DNA of 64,000 nt from Rossellomorea pakistanensis (GCF_016908495.1 NZ_JAFBDZ010000002.1:186001-250000), one strand, 5' to 3'. Shown: positions 23,862 to 32,686, numbered from the stretch's first letter. The notes: generated by a model from the sequence alone, not told the origin. A program made the numbers and translations.

Positions 23862-24066
23862 AAGGCGCTTCCGCTTTTCTCGTGCCAGCTCCAGCGCCTA
23901 GGCCTTCGAGACATAAGCCAAGCCACCTAGAAAGGGAAAAGGCCCCCTTTCTAGGTGACTCGTCTTATGCTTGTCAGAGGCCCACAGGATGTGGGTCAGA
24001 AAGGCGTTGCCACAGGACGTGGCGAATTTAGCCTTTCATCCTCTACCAAGGCGCTTCCGCTTTTCT
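23862..24066. repeat. Intergenic repeat family 2 (full copy) with terminal direct repeats
   Basis: The 19-base sequence AAGGCGCTTCCGCTTTTCT occurs at both ends (23862-23880 and 24048-24066). Between them lie AGCTCCAGCGCC, an ACATAAGCCAAGCCACCTAG...CTAGGTGACTCGTCTTATG inverted repeat and two ACAGGAYGTGG motifs. Shorter relatives are at 39470-39596 and 42857-42990. The right end supplies the stop codon of the minus-strand coat gene at 24065. Confidence 0.7.
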
Positions 24067-24730
24067 AGGGAATATGGACGGTTTGAATATGTTGCAGGTT
24101 TAAATAACTCGAATTTCCTCGTGCTGTGATGATTTCGATTATATTGTTATCGATGTTTTCGATCCTACCAATTAGATCCTCATTTTTCCCTAAATTAAAC
24201 ACAATTAATTTATTTGAAAGTTTCCCGATTTGTACTTCGAAACTTCTGGCTAAGCTCATGGAAATGGGATTGACTGGTAGGTTTTCTGCGCTTAATTTAT
24301 AAGGAGAGATGTTGCTGGAATAGGGAATGATCCATTTTAAATGCTGCAAGGAAATGAGCATTGTTTTATAGACTGGAGAATAAAAGGAAAAGTAGTTATT
24401 CATCACATTAGTGATATACCCATGTAATGGCTGGTTACCGGTTACATAAATTTCTAGAAACACTCCCTTTGCGGAATTCAGTATTTTCCTCAGTGCTAGT
24501 TCTTCGTCTTGTTCTAATACTGGCATATTCGTTGGTTCTGAAATAGAATAATCATCTTTGGGTATTATGTGCAGTGTCTGGATATGCCCATTAGGGACAT
24601 AGATATAATCTTCGCCGTTAAAGACAATCAAAATCTCATTCCCAACTTCAATCAGAATGCCATTAATGACTTTTTTTCCTGAAATCTCTATTTTGACTCC
24701 TTCTCCAATAAATTGAGTATATATTTTCAT
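24065..24730 (-). CDS. CotB-like spore coat protein with three Sm-like repeats
   Basis: A 221-residue cytoplasmic-type protein built from three copies of a small beta-barrel-like unit, roughly residues 1-60, 75-135 and 155-221. Each unit has the pattern of a G-rich turn, a strand such as INGILIEVGNEILIVF, and a final I-Q-T-L-H-I or H-L-K-W-I strand. This is the architecture of the CotB N-terminal/DUF2642-type coat proteins, and it lies in a cluster with cotB and cotH. The third unit ends LNLQHIQTVHIP. Its stop codon is inside a repeat element. Family assignment is by pattern only. GGAGTG precedes the ATG at a long spacing. Confidence 0.6.
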   Translation of the reverse strand: MKIYTQFIGEGVKIEISGKKVINGILIEVGNEILIVFNGEDYIYVPNGHIQTLHIIPKDDYSISEPTNMPVLEQDEELALRKILNSAKGVFLEIYVTGNQPLHGYITNVMNNYFSFYSPVYKTMLISLQHLKWIIPYSSNISPYKLSAENLPVNPISMSLARSFEVQIGKLSNKLIVFNLGKNEDLIGRIENIDNNIIEIITARGNSSYLNLQHIQTVHIP

Positions 24731-24755
24731 AAATAGTATTCACTCCTCTCTCGTA

Positions 24756-26108
24756 CTAAAATATCCATTCAACCCAGAAATATAGACTTAGTAAGCCTGT
24801 GATTAATGCAATGGGTATAATTAAAATGGTTACTTTCAAATATTTTCCCCAGGATAAGTGAATAGAATGGCTCTTTAATATATACATCCAAATGAGAGTC
24901 GCGAGGGTTCCAACTGGTGTTAATAATGCACCGATATCACTTCCAAGAACATTTGCTAGATAAGCAACTTGTAGAGTGTGGGGGTCTAGTCCCATTTCAG
25001 TGATCGACAAGGTTCCAATCATAACCGCTGGAAGATTATTAAAGAGGTTCGACATAACCGTAAGGAGGACACCCATTATCAGGCTCCCGTTAAAAGGTTG
25101 ATCTACAATATATCCGCTTAAGCTCTCAACAATGTATTGGTTCAATCCTACATTTTTTAGCCCGTATACGAGTACATACATATTGAAAGCGAACAGAAGG
25201 ATATGCCAAGGGGTTTTTTTGAAAATGTCAATGATCCCGATTTTCGTTCGATACCATCTAATAAATATCAGAAGTGCTGCTCCGATAAGACCTACAGCTT
25301 CTAGTGGAATACCAAACGGGGTTAATGCGAAAAAGCTAGCTCTCGTTAGGACCACGGTCACAATGCAGATTTTAAATAACCACCAATCTACATCTTCTTT
25401 AGGTTTAGAGGTTTCGAGAGGGTGATTATACTTATATTTTAATGATTGTGTTTTCCATATAAGGGAGATATCGCGTGTTTTTTGGGGGATATCTTTTTTA
25501 AAGTAGTAATAGAGAAGATAGGCAAGGACTAGAATGGCAATCATTGATGGAATAAACATCATTTGGATATAGTTGTTTAGACTTAATCCGACTATTTCAA
25601 GTGCAATTAGATTGGAAATATTGCTTACAGCGATAGGAGCACTGGCTGCGGTTGCAATGAGAGCACCGGATAATAGATATGGGATTTGTTGGTTTGGTTT
25701 TAGCTTTAACATGGACACGATATGAATGATGATCGGTGTTGTAATCAGGATACTACCATCATTATTAAAAAACATGGTCATCAAAAAACATAATAAAAGG
25801 ATGTAGATATACAATTTTACTCCTGATCCATTAGAACGATTGACGATATTTAAGGCAATCAATCGGAAAAAGCCGATACTTTCGAGAACGATAGACATCA
25901 TTATGGTTGATAGAATCGTAAGTGCAGCACCGCTAACAATATCGAAAATATCTACTACATCTGTAAAGGGAACAATCCCTAAAATCAACACAAGAAAAGC
26001 ACCAATGGAAGTTGGGATCGTTTCATTGATTCCAAAGGGGCGCCAAAGCATAAACAATATAGTAAAGGGGAAGATGATCATCATTAAAATTAAATTGATA
26101 TCAGGCAT
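24756..26108 (-). CDS. ArsB/NhaD-superfamily anion permease
   Basis: A 450-residue membrane protein with about 11-12 hydrophobic segments in two halves. Each half carries an N-N motif in a re-entrant region: FLMTMFFNNDGSILITTPI and MSNLFNNLPAVMIGT. This fits the ion transporter superfamily containing ArsB (arsenite export), P, and CitM proteins; ArsB is the closest type. No arsR or arsC gene is nearby, so arsenic transport is not secure. It overlaps by 8 bases with a 54-codon membrane peptide gene upstream. The setting among coat genes is unexpected. Confidence 0.75.
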   Translation of the reverse strand: MPDINLILMMIIFPFTILFMLWRPFGINETIPTSIGAFLVLILGIVPFTDVVDIFDIVSGAALTILSTIMMSIVLESIGFFRLIALNIVNRSNGSGVKLYIYILLLCFLMTMFFNNDGSILITTPIIIHIVSMLKLKPNQQIPYLLSGALIATAASAPIAVSNISNLIALEIVGLSLNNYIQMMFIPSMIAILVLAYLLYYYFKKDIPQKTRDISLIWKTQSLKYKYNHPLETSKPKEDVDWWLFKICIVTVVLTRASFFALTPFGIPLEAVGLIGAALLIFIRWYRTKIGIIDIFKKTPWHILLFAFNMYVLVYGLKNVGLNQYIVESLSGYIVDQPFNGSLIMGVLLTVMSNLFNNLPAVMIGTLSITEMGLDPHTLQVAYLANVLGSDIGALLTPVGTLATLIWMYILKSHSIHLSWGKYLKVTILIIPIALITGLLSLYFWVEWIF

Positions 26109-26265
26109 TCTGATTCGCCTCTTTAATAATCGCAGTATGTTTATTATCGGTATTTGTTAATGTTTGATGTTCTTCTTTATATTTCGATGTTGGCTTTAGA
26201 AAGATGAAGTAATATAAACTACCCAATAAGGTAAAGTAGCCAATGATAAACATAGTCATGATCAT
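26101..26265 (-). CDS. Small membrane peptide coupled to the permease
   Basis: A 54-residue peptide: an N-terminal hydrophobic helix of about 22 residues (MIMTMFIIGYFTLLGSLYYF) and a charged soluble tail. AAGGGAGGAAAAATT gives a strong ribosome site, and the stop overlaps the start of the ArsB-like gene by 8 bases, which argues for translation and coupling. I do not recognise the family. It may be an accessory subunit or a leader peptide of the permease. Confidence 0.6.
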   Translation of the reverse strand: MIMTMFIIGYFTLLGSLYYFIFLKPTSKYKEEHQTLTNTDNKHTAIIKEANQNA

Positions 26266-26409
26266 AATTTTTCCTCCCTTCCTATTTCATTTGGCCTTAA
26301 AATCGTTTGCTTGTATTATAATAGATGTTCATGATTACTGTATAAGTAGCTTGGTGAGAAGTTTAATATAGAGATACCTCCTCATAGGATCTGTACATTT
26401 AGCTTCTCT

Positions 26410-26982
26410 CTATTTAGTGAAGGCTGATCTTTGGAAGATCTGTTGGAATTTTCTCTCGAAGTTTTGTTCGTTATTTTGTTCACTTTTACTTTCAGACTTT
26501 TGCTCGTTTTTTGCTTCTGAATTTTGTTCTCCTTTGTCTTCATCTTTAGATTCGTTCTCTACTTTTTCACCGTAACTGATATTTCTAATGTGATACATTG
26601 AGAGACGAACGACCTCTTCATTTTTAACAATCGTTGCATAGTCCTCATTGCTCTCATTCAGAATCCCTTCAATGGACTCAGGGCCGCCGCGATTGATTTT
26701 TACCCATTCGTATTGAAGTTCAGTTAATAGTGAGTTGAAAGATTCAGCTTGCTTATATTCCATATCTTCTGGAATCTCCATGCCGAAATTTAACTTGTTT
26801 TTCGAGTGTTTCGTAACACTCTTCACATGTTGATGTTTGTAATAAACGACACCATCCTTTTCTGTTAATAATGTAAGGTGATCATCTGCTACCGCTATTA
26901 GCATCCCTATTCTAGATTCAGGGCCACCTCGATCAATCCTAACCACCTGCCCAACCAATGTAGACAATAAATCGTAGTTCAT
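26410..26982 (-). CDS. cotB: Spore coat protein CotB
   Basis: A 190-residue relative of the outer coat protein CotB. Two units each begin with the CotB hallmark R-G-G-P-E-S (residues 18-23 and 98-103, as VRIDRGGPESRIG and VKINRGGPESIEG) and end with a K-H-x-H-V-K-S-V or Y-H-I-R-N-I strand. B. subtilis CotB has three units and a long Ser/Lys tail that CotH phosphorylates; here there are two units and a short E/K/N/Q/S tail (about 140-180). ATG 26982 is chosen because CAGGAGGGA lies upstream of it and not of the earlier ATG at 27036. Confidence 0.85.
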   Translation of the reverse strand: MNYDLLSTLVGQVVRIDRGGPESRIGMLIAVADDHLTLLTEKDGVVYYKHQHVKSVTKHSKNKLNFGMEIPEDMEYKQAESFNSLLTELQYEWVKINRGGPESIEGILNESNEDYATIVKNEEVVRLSMYHIRNISYGEKVENESKDEDKGEQNSEAKNEQKSESKSEQNNEQNFERKFQQIFQRSAFTK

Positions 26983-27110
26983 TAAGAATCCCTCCTGTTT
27001 TGTGTTAAAACATTTCTCAATATTTATATGTGCCAAGCTATAAGCTTGTAATATTGAAAACGCCTATTTTATAAATAACAGACGTTTGTCCATACATAAT
27101 AGTCGTCTAC

Positions 27111-28184
27111 TTAAAAGTCTTTCAGTTGATGGGTAAGAAAGTGGTTTCTATCTTGAATAAAAGTAATGATTTGGTGGGCTTCTTCTTCAAAATCCAGCTT
27201 TGAAGCGTGGATAAACGGATCCTTGTCCCGATGGGGTTCCAATAAGGTAAATAAATCTTGAACAACAGGTTCTAAATAAGTAGGAGTAAACTTGGTGGAG
27301 AGCACTTCTTCCATTTGTTCTTTATAGCATTTCCGATACTTTTCAAATTGAAGAAGGCGAGCAGTCAACGTGTTGTATCCATCAATAGAAATATAATCAA
27401 AAGCCGTATCGCCTCCATTCAGGTCCTTACCCCATGTGCCATCATAATCCCAAGGACTGATTTCAAATAGCTCGGTTTCGTAATTTTTATACAAGGCATA
27501 ATTTTGGATGAACCCATCAAAATTCTGAGTACAAATAACTCCGACTAGCCATTTTAAATATTTTTCTACATCTAATATGCCTTCAATGATTTCAGGAAAC
27601 TCTCGTTCGGATGCCAAATTAATAGAATAGATCAACTCTTTCAGACGATCATCATCTTGAGTTGTACCAAATTTTCGTGAATATCCGGAATCTAATGCCT
27701 CTTTTACCGTTAATTCTGGTGTCAATAAAGAGAAATTAGCATCGTCATTGACAGCATAATGAATAGAGCCGCTTGGTAACCCTCTTTTCTTCAATAAATG
27801 TTCATCTAAAGATTCTAATTGCAGATATATCCCTTGAAAGGTCCCGTTAAGATAAAGCAATACATAGCTGGAGCCAGGAGAAAGAACTCCAATATCCTGG
27901 AAAAAATCCAATGAAAGCTTATTACGGATCAAGGAAAGATCCTTGTACTCTGCATTTAAATGAATTTCTTTTGCCCCATAGAAACTTTTTTGGAAAATGA
28001 GCTGATAAGATTTTTTCTGCATATTACGAATATGTTCTCCACGATAGAGCACATCCACTTTGAAGCTCTGATTTTGGGTAGTTAACTTAGCATTGACTGG
28101 CCTTTTCCTCCATACATTTTGCTTTAACGCTTTAAGGTCTTTTGGGTGAATGAAAATGGAATAAGTTAAAAGTTCAGTGTTCAT
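27111..28184 (-). CDS. cotH: Spore coat protein kinase CotH
   Basis: CotH is an atypical protein kinase of the spore coat; in B. subtilis it phosphorylates CotB and CotG on serine and is needed to build the outer coat. The 357-residue protein has the CotH core, including N-F-D-G (221-224) with FIQNYALYKN, and the metal-binding W-D-Y-D-G-T-W-G (245-252). ATG 28184 is used because GAGGTGA lies 5-7 bases upstream; the GTG at 28193 is inside that site. It is divergent from the repeat-protein gene at 28355 and downstream comes cotB, matching the known cotB-cotH-cotG association. Confidence 0.92.
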   Translation of the reverse strand: MNTELLTYSIFIHPKDLKALKQNVWRKRPVNAKLTTQNQSFKVDVLYRGEHIRNMQKKSYQLIFQKSFYGAKEIHLNAEYKDLSLIRNKLSLDFFQDIGVLSPGSSYVLLYLNGTFQGIYLQLESLDEHLLKKRGLPSGSIHYAVNDDANFSLLTPELTVKEALDSGYSRKFGTTQDDDRLKELIYSINLASEREFPEIIEGILDVEKYLKWLVGVICTQNFDGFIQNYALYKNYETELFEISPWDYDGTWGKDLNGGDTAFDYISIDGYNTLTARLLQFEKYRKCYKEQMEEVLSTKFTPTYLEPVVQDLFTLLEPHRDKDPFIHASKLDFEEEAHQIITFIQDRNHFLTHQLKDF

Positions 28185-28302
28185 AACCTTCACCTCACAC
28201 TTGTTTTGTGTATATAAGTATTCGGAGAGTTAGGATAGTGTGTAAATCAGGCAGATTTCCTTGAAATTAGGGAGAATGACTAACGCAACATTGGTTGTCC
28301 TC

Positions 28303-28311
28303 ACATAAAAT
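28303..28311 (+). promoter_or_regulatory. Sigma-K-type -10 element of the coat repeat gene
   Basis: CATAAAATA fits the sigma-K -10 pattern CATANNNTA, 44 bases before the GTG start, with AC dinucleotides about 16-20 bases upstream for the -35. Expression in the late mother cell would fit a CotG-like protein. Confidence 0.5.
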
Positions 28312-28354
28312 AATTAACACCATACTAGGTAAAAAATTTCAGGAGGTCATAAAC

Positions 28355-29152
28355 GTGAAAGTATTAACACACGACGTGGAGACGTTGATTGAATTAGCTA
28401 ATGAAAAAGGATTAGATAAATACTTGATCAATAATCCAGTAGAAAAAGAGGAAGAAAATAACGGACAAGTAGTCATTGCAAAAGGCAAAGGATCAAAAGG
28501 TAATAAAGGTGGCAAGGGTTCAAAAGGCAAAGGATCAAAAGGTAAGAAAGGTCAAAGTGATCAAGAAGACAAATGTTCAAAAGGTAATAAAGGAACAAAA
28601 GGCAATAAAGAAGGTAAGGGCTCTGGTGGCAATAAAGGAACAAAAGGCAATAAAGAAGGAAAAGGCTCCGGTGGCAATAAAGGAACAAAAGGCAATAAAG
28701 AAGGTAAGGGTTCCTGTGGCAATAAAGGAACAAAAGGCAATAAAGGTGGAAAAGGCTCCGGTGGCAATAAAGGAACAAAAGGCAATAAAGGTGGAAAAGG
28801 CTCCGGTGGCAATAAAGGAACAAAAGGCAATAAAGAAGGTAAGGGTTCCTGTGGCAATAAAGGAACAAAAGGCAATAAAGGTGGGAAAGGCTCCGGTGGC
28901 AATAAAGGAACAAAAGGTAATAAAGGTGGAAAAGGCTCCGGTGGCAATAAAGGAACAAAAGGCAATAAAGGCGGAAAAGGCTCTGGTGGCAATAAAGGAA
29001 CAAAAGGTAATAAAGGCTCTAAGGGCAATAGAGGAGGAAAAGAAGGAAACTGGTGGAGTCAAGATCCAAATTGGTGTGGAAACAAAGGTTCTAAAGGTAA
29101 AAAAGGCTCTAAAGGAAAAAAAGGCTCAAAAGGCGGTAAAGGGAAAAAGTAA
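28355..29152 (+). CDS. CotG-like modular Gly-Lys repeat protein, likely CotH substrate
   Basis: A 265-residue highly basic protein. Residues 1-40 are ordinary (MKVLTHDVETLIELANEKGL...). The rest is Gly-rich with Gly mainly at every third position and Lys frequent. From residue 77 the unit GNKGTKGNKxGKGSG repeats ten times at exactly 15 residues, the last unit diverging. x is Gly or Glu, and units 3 and 6 end in Cys. A C-terminal part has GNWWSQDPNWCGNKG followed by KGSKGKK repeats. GTG 28355 is the start because AGGAGG lies 8 bases upstream; the in-frame TTG at 28295 has none. Lacking Pro, it is not a true collagen. Position opposite cotH and periodic Ser/Thr next to Lys suggest a CotG-type coat protein phosphorylated by CotH (inference). 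Confidence 0.75.
   Translation: MKVLTHDVETLIELANEKGLDKYLINNPVEKEEENNGQVVIAKGKGSKGNKGGKGSKGKGSKGKKGQSDQEDKCSKGNKGTKGNKEGKGSGGNKGTKGNKEGKGSGGNKGTKGNKEGKGSCGNKGTKGNKGGKGSGGNKGTKGNKGGKGSGGNKGTKGNKEGKGSCGNKGTKGNKGGKGSGGNKGTKGNKGGKGSGGNKGTKGNKGGKGSGGNKGTKGNKGSKGNRGGKEGNWWSQDPNWCGNKGSKGKKGSKGKKGSKGGKGKK
28583..29014 (+). repeat. 45-bp tandem repeat array inside the coat repeat gene
   Basis: About ten units of 45 bp, starting GGTAATAAAGGAACAAAAGG or GGCAATAAAGGAACAAAAGG at 28583 and every 45 bases to 28988. Units 3-5 and 6-8 form a higher-order 135-bp duplication, each beginning with a unit ending in TCCTGT (Ser-Cys). Confidence 0.9.
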
Positions 29153-29419
29153 CATAACCATTTCTGATTATTGGGGTTATCCTAAAAAAGTCAATCTTAT
29201 CATTCATATTAGAGGAATAATGCAGGATTCTACCTTATTTTGATGGTGAAGATTTGGACAATTTGTTTAGGGTCACCCCTAATGTTTTTTTACATAGGAT
29301 TTTGTATGAGTGACAATTAATTGAATATTGGGTGTTTTTGAAAAAAGCTGATTCCCCTTGTGATTATGTGTTAAAATAAAGAGTATGTCGAAATTTGCAA
29401 AAAAAGGGTGATTCACTCG

Positions 29420-29656
29420 ATGCTTGAATCTTTTGGACAACAAGCTCTAATCAATATGCTTGTGCATTTAGCTTTTTTTGCCGTGACTTTCTGGGCACTT
29501 CAGGCTTTAAATTTTGAAAAGTTACTGCGAGCAAATCGAGTTATGCAAGCACGGTTGCTTTATATTTTGTTAAGCATTGCGATTGGTTCTATTGTAAGTA
29601 ACTTTTTTCTAGATTATTTATCGTGGTCGTTACAGCTTCAGCATTTTTTTCAATAA
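29420..29656 (+). CDS. ywzB: DUF1146 membrane protein YwzB
   Basis: A 78-residue protein with two transmembrane helices (about 9-31 and 46-67). The hallmark segment W-A-L-Q-A-L-N-F-E-K-L-L-R between them matches the DUF1146/YwzB family of Firmicutes, function unknown. ATG 29420 is chosen because AAAGGGTGA lies about 10 bases upstream; GTG 29408 is inside that site. It lies before ywmB-murA, as in B. subtilis. Confidence 0.8.
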   Translation: MLESFGQQALINMLVHLAFFAVTFWALQALNFEKLLRANRVMQARLLYILLSIAIGSIVSNFFLDYLSWSLQLQHFFQ

Positions 29657-29839
29657 ATGTTCGATAAACTGTAACAAGATAGGTCTTCTTGCATGTTCCA
29701 AATGCAGCTTATTTTGAGTATTATTTTAATTGTGTGTTTCTTTTCACAAAGTGAGGGTTCATTTGTTGAAAGTTGACGACAATTCCCAAGTATTATTCTC
29801 CCTATAGAGGAAAGACTGTGAGTAAGGGAGAGGATACGG

Positions 29840-30583
29840 ATGAAAAGAATAATACAATTTGCTTTAATAATTACTATTGGGATAGGTTTGACTTATTTTT
29901 ATTACGGGAATAACACCACTGCAGCTAATCAGCAATTGGAAATTGAGAAGCTAGTAGAGGCGGTCGAAAAATCAGATGGAGATATCATTGAATGGTCTCT
30001 ATATGCAAGAGAAAACTTAGATTTCTCCACTAGTAAAGGTTTTGCATCCTATTATGAAAATATGCGTGCAAAATACCCGGATTTTCAGTGGACTCATACC
30101 AAAAGTAATGAAGACATTGTTATAAAAGGTTTACAGAAGCACCAAGACGGGGAAGAAAGTATTAAATTAATTTCGACCGACAAAAACGGACAAAAATCTT
30201 CGTACCTTATCTACGAATTCCGTGGCAGCGGTTGGAATTCAAAAAAGGCACAATCTGTTAGAAAGCATTTCTTACCTAAATTGGAAGAAATTTTTAACGG
30301 TGAACCACTTATTTTCTCTTGTATAGAAGGCGAATTCAGTGATACACTTGACGAAGTTTTGTCAAAACGGGCATCCAAGCTGTTAAATGATTTAGGCGCA
30401 AAAGAAGTTGAATCATTAAAAGAAGAAAACTTTATTTCAATTTCTGCTTACTCAAAAGAGTTTAAGCATTCAGTCCCTACTGAAAATAACTTGATGAATA
30501 TGCAACTAGGCTTAAGAGATGAAGGAATGGGCGCTAAGACAACCTTTGTCATTGGCACACCCATTATTACGATTGAATATTAA
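29840..30583 (+). CDS. ywmB: YwmB family protein
   Basis: A 247-residue protein with an N-terminal membrane anchor or signal (residues 4-24) and an alpha/beta body. It takes the B. subtilis ywmB position directly before murA, and the length and overall pattern (VEWSLYARENL-type segment near residue 52, EGEFSDTLDEVL near residue 161) fit the YwmB/DUF1779 family. Function is unknown; the likely location is the outer face of the membrane. AGGGAGAGGA precedes the ATG. Confidence 0.75.
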   Translation: MKRIIQFALIITIGIGLTYFYYGNNTTAANQQLEIEKLVEAVEKSDGDIIEWSLYARENLDFSTSKGFASYYENMRAKYPDFQWTHTKSNEDIVIKGLQKHQDGEESIKLISTDKNGQKSSYLIYEFRGSGWNSKKAQSVRKHFLPKLEEIFNGEPLIFSCIEGEFSDTLDEVLSKRASKLLNDLGAKEVESLKEENFISISAYSKEFKHSVPTENNLMNMQLGLRDEGMGAKTTFVIGTPIITIEY

Positions 30584-30615
30584 TATAGAGAAATTGGACG
30601 CGGAGGGGAAGACTC

Positions 30616-31929
30616 TTGGAAAAAATTATCGTCCGCGGCGGAAAAAGGTTAAATGGTACGGTTAAAGTTGAAGGAGCAAAAAATGCCGTTTTACCTGTGA
30701 TCGCTGCAACATTATTAGCTAGTGAAGGTAAGAGCGTAATCAAGGATGTACCAGCTCTCTCCGATGTATATACGATTAATGAAGTATTACGTCATTTAAA
30801 TACAGATGTATCGTTTGATGGAAGTCAGGTTGAGGTAAATGCATCTAGAGAGCTATTTGTAGAAGCACCATTTGAATATGTACGTAAGATGCGTGCTTCT
30901 GTGTTAGTGATGGGTTCATTACTTGGCAGAACTGGAAAGGCTCGTGTCGCTTTACCTGGCGGATGTGCTATTGGTTCAAGACCAATCGACCAACATCTAA
31001 AAGGCTTCGAAGCAATGGGAGCAAAAGTGAAGGTTGGTAATGGTTTTATCGAAGCAGAGGTAGACGGAAAGCTAAAAGGTGCTAAGATCTATCTAGATTT
31101 TCCAAGTGTAGGAGCTACAGAGAACATTATGATGGCTGCAGCATTAGCTGAAGGCACAACTGTTCTTGAAAACGTAGCAAAAGAACCTGAAATAGTAGAC
31201 CTTGCAAACTTCCTGAACAAAATGGGCGGAAATGTAAAAGGTGCCGGTACAGGAACGATCCGAATTGAAGGTGTCGAGCGTTTATATGGTGTAGAACACA
31301 CTATTATTCCAGACCGTGTTGAAGCAGGAACGTTCATGTGTGCTGCGGCCATTACAGGTGGAAATGTACTTGTAAGAGGAGCTGTACCTGAACATTTATC
31401 ATCACTCATTGCCAAAATGGAAGAGATGGGAATCACGATTATTGAAGAAGAAGACGGTGTTCGTGTCATCGGACCTGAAAAACTAAAAGCAGTAGACATT
31501 AAAACGATGCCACATCCTGGATTCCCAACGGATATGCAATCTCAAATGATGTCTCTCCTTTTACATGCCCAAGGTACAAGTGTCATCACCGAAACAGTAT
31601 TTGAAAACCGCTTTATGCACGTGGAAGAATTCCGTCGCATGAATGCAGATATTAAAATTGAAGGACGTTCCGTTATTATGAACGGTCCTGCTTCCTTACA
31701 AGGAGCGGAAGTAGCTGCTACTGACTTACGTGCAGCAGCTGCACTAACCATTGCGGGTCTTGTATCTGAGGGATACACACGTGTCACAGAACTTAAACAT
31801 CTAGACCGTGGCTATGTCAACTTCCATGGAAAGCTCGCAGCACTTGGAGCTGACATCGAACGTATTAGCGAAACAGAAGAAACCGAAACAACGATCAACA
31901 ACACAATTGTTACCGACTTAAATGCCTAA
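30616..31929 (+). CDS. murA: UDP-N-acetylglucosamine 1-carboxyvinyltransferase
   Basis: MurA transfers enolpyruvate from PEP to UDP-GlcNAc, the first committed step of peptidoglycan synthesis. The 437-residue protein has the catalytic, fosfomycin-reactive Cys117 in [11 protein letters not shown] and the phosphate-binding K22-N23. It starts at TTG with GGAGGGGAAG upstream. The position after ywmB identifies it as the MurAA type. A strong terminator follows. Confidence 0.97.
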   Translation: MEKIIVRGGKRLNGTVKVEGAKNAVLPVIAATLLASEGKSVIKDVPALSDVYTINEVLRHLNTDVSFDGSQVEVNASRELFVEAPFEYVRKMRASVLVMGSLLGRTGKARVALPGGCAIGSRPIDQHLKGFEAMGAKVKVGNGFIEAEVDGKLKGAKIYLDFPSVGATENIMMAAALAEGTTVLENVAKEPEIVDLANFLNKMGGNVKGAGTGTIRIEGVERLYGVEHTIIPDRVEAGTFMCAAAITGGNVLVRGAVPEHLSSLIAKMEEMGITIIEEEDGVRVIGPEKLKAVDIKTMPHPGFPTDMQSQMMSLLLHAQGTSVITETVFENRFMHVEEFRRMNADIKIEGRSVIMNGPASLQGAEVAATDLRAAAALTIAGLVSEGYTRVTELKHLDRGYVNFHGKLAALGADIERISETEETETTINNTIVTDLNA

Positions 31930-31954
31930 TAACAATACTAAATCATCACATAAA

Positions 31955-31985
31955 GAAAAGCCTCCGCTATGCGGAGGCTTTTCTG
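31955..31985 (+). terminator. murA terminator
   Basis: GAAAAGCCTCCGC-TAT-GCGGAGGCTTTTC. Confidence 0.85.
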
Positions 31986-32024
31986 CTTTAAAGGAATCGG
32001 GGACGGTTCTCGATTCCTTTAAAG
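31986..32024. repeat. Palindrome with GGGACGGTTCT loop
   Basis: CTTTAAAGGAATCG (31986-31999) and its exact complement (32011-32024) enclose GGGACGGTTCT. The element motif lies in the loop rather than the arms, unlike the copies at 5130 and 13910. Confidence 0.75.
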
Positions 32025-32170
32025 TGGTGAAGTAGAGTGAGGGTTTTGCACTTTTGATGTGTTGAGGATTGTAATAGTGGCCGGACTTACTTTGAGATTA
32101 AACTGGAATAGACTCTGTTTTCTCTACTCACCTTCTAATTTTGTAGAATATTGTCGAGAAATCGATAAAA

Positions 32171-32256
32171 GTGTGAAAGTTGAAAATTAAAAGTGAGAAG
32201 TTGAAAATTAAATGCCAAAAGTTGAAAATAAAACAGCCAAAAGTTAAAAATTATCC
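32171..32256. repeat. Phased 21-nt repeat tract, core GTTGAAAATTAAA
   Basis: GTTGAAAATTAAA starts at 32179, 32200 and 32221, and GTTAAAAATT at 32243: spacings 21, 21 and 22. The rest of the 820-base gap before spoIID holds an AATAAGACCG/CGGTCTTATT hairpin (32306-32342) and the 39-bp duplication at 32529. Confidence 0.75.
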
Positions 32257-32528
32257 ACTCGCTTCCTATGAAAACACATTTAATAAAAGGAAAATTGGCT
32301 AAGGAATAAGACCGGTTATTCCCAAGAATCGGTCTTATTGATTTGTATTTCATTATTCATTAACTAAATAATTCATTAAATGTCAAGGAACGCTAGATTT
32401 TTACTAACCATTTATATAAATGTTGACCCTCTCTAAACTCCAGGGGAAGATACCCTCTACCCCACTTCACTCTGGGATTTCCCCAGCCGAATCACTGTGC
32501 CCCACACTTGAGACTCGTTCCTGGTTGA

Positions 32529-32619
32529 GTCACAGCGACTGAGAACCGTCCCTGGAGGCATCACCGCGTCACAGCGCCCGAGAACCGTCCCTGGAGGCAG
32601 TCCCTGGAGGCATCACCGC
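32529..32619. repeat. 39-bp tandem duplication with GAGAACCGTCCC motif
   Basis: GTCACAGCG...GAGAACCGTCCCTGGAGGCATCACCGC occurs at 32529 and again at 32568. The second copy carries an extra AGTCCCTGGAGGC. The GAGAACCGTCCC core is that of the palindrome family. Confidence 0.75.
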
Positions 32620-32657
32620 TTCACTCTATAGAAGTACTTCTACCCCAAAAAATTTGG

Positions 32658-32686
32658 TCATAAATGCTTGTCCAATACCATAGATA
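32658..32686 (+). promoter_or_regulatory. Possible sigma-E promoter of spoIID
   Basis: TCATAAAT-type -35 (from 32658) and CATAGATA -10 (32679-32686) with 14-base spacing resemble the sigma-E consensus (CATACAAT-type -10). spoIID is sigma-E dependent in B. subtilis. Confidence 0.45.

Noticed and set aside
28473-29062. Long open frames on the minus strand and in other plus frames over the coat repeat array
   Set aside because: They arise because a 45-bp repeat without stops keeps several frames open. Only the frame from GTG 28355 has a ribosome site and a non-repeat N-terminal domain.
28355-29152. True collagen-like exosporium (BclA-type) protein
   Set aside because: Gly is at every third place, but there is no Pro and Lys fills most third positions, so a collagen triple helix is unlikely; CotG-like is the better reading.
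32171-32256. CRISPR array from regularly spaced repeats
   Set aside because: Cores are about 13 bases with 8-base spacing and diverge from one another; no leader or cas genes in the window. The other three phased tracts were rejected for the same reasons.
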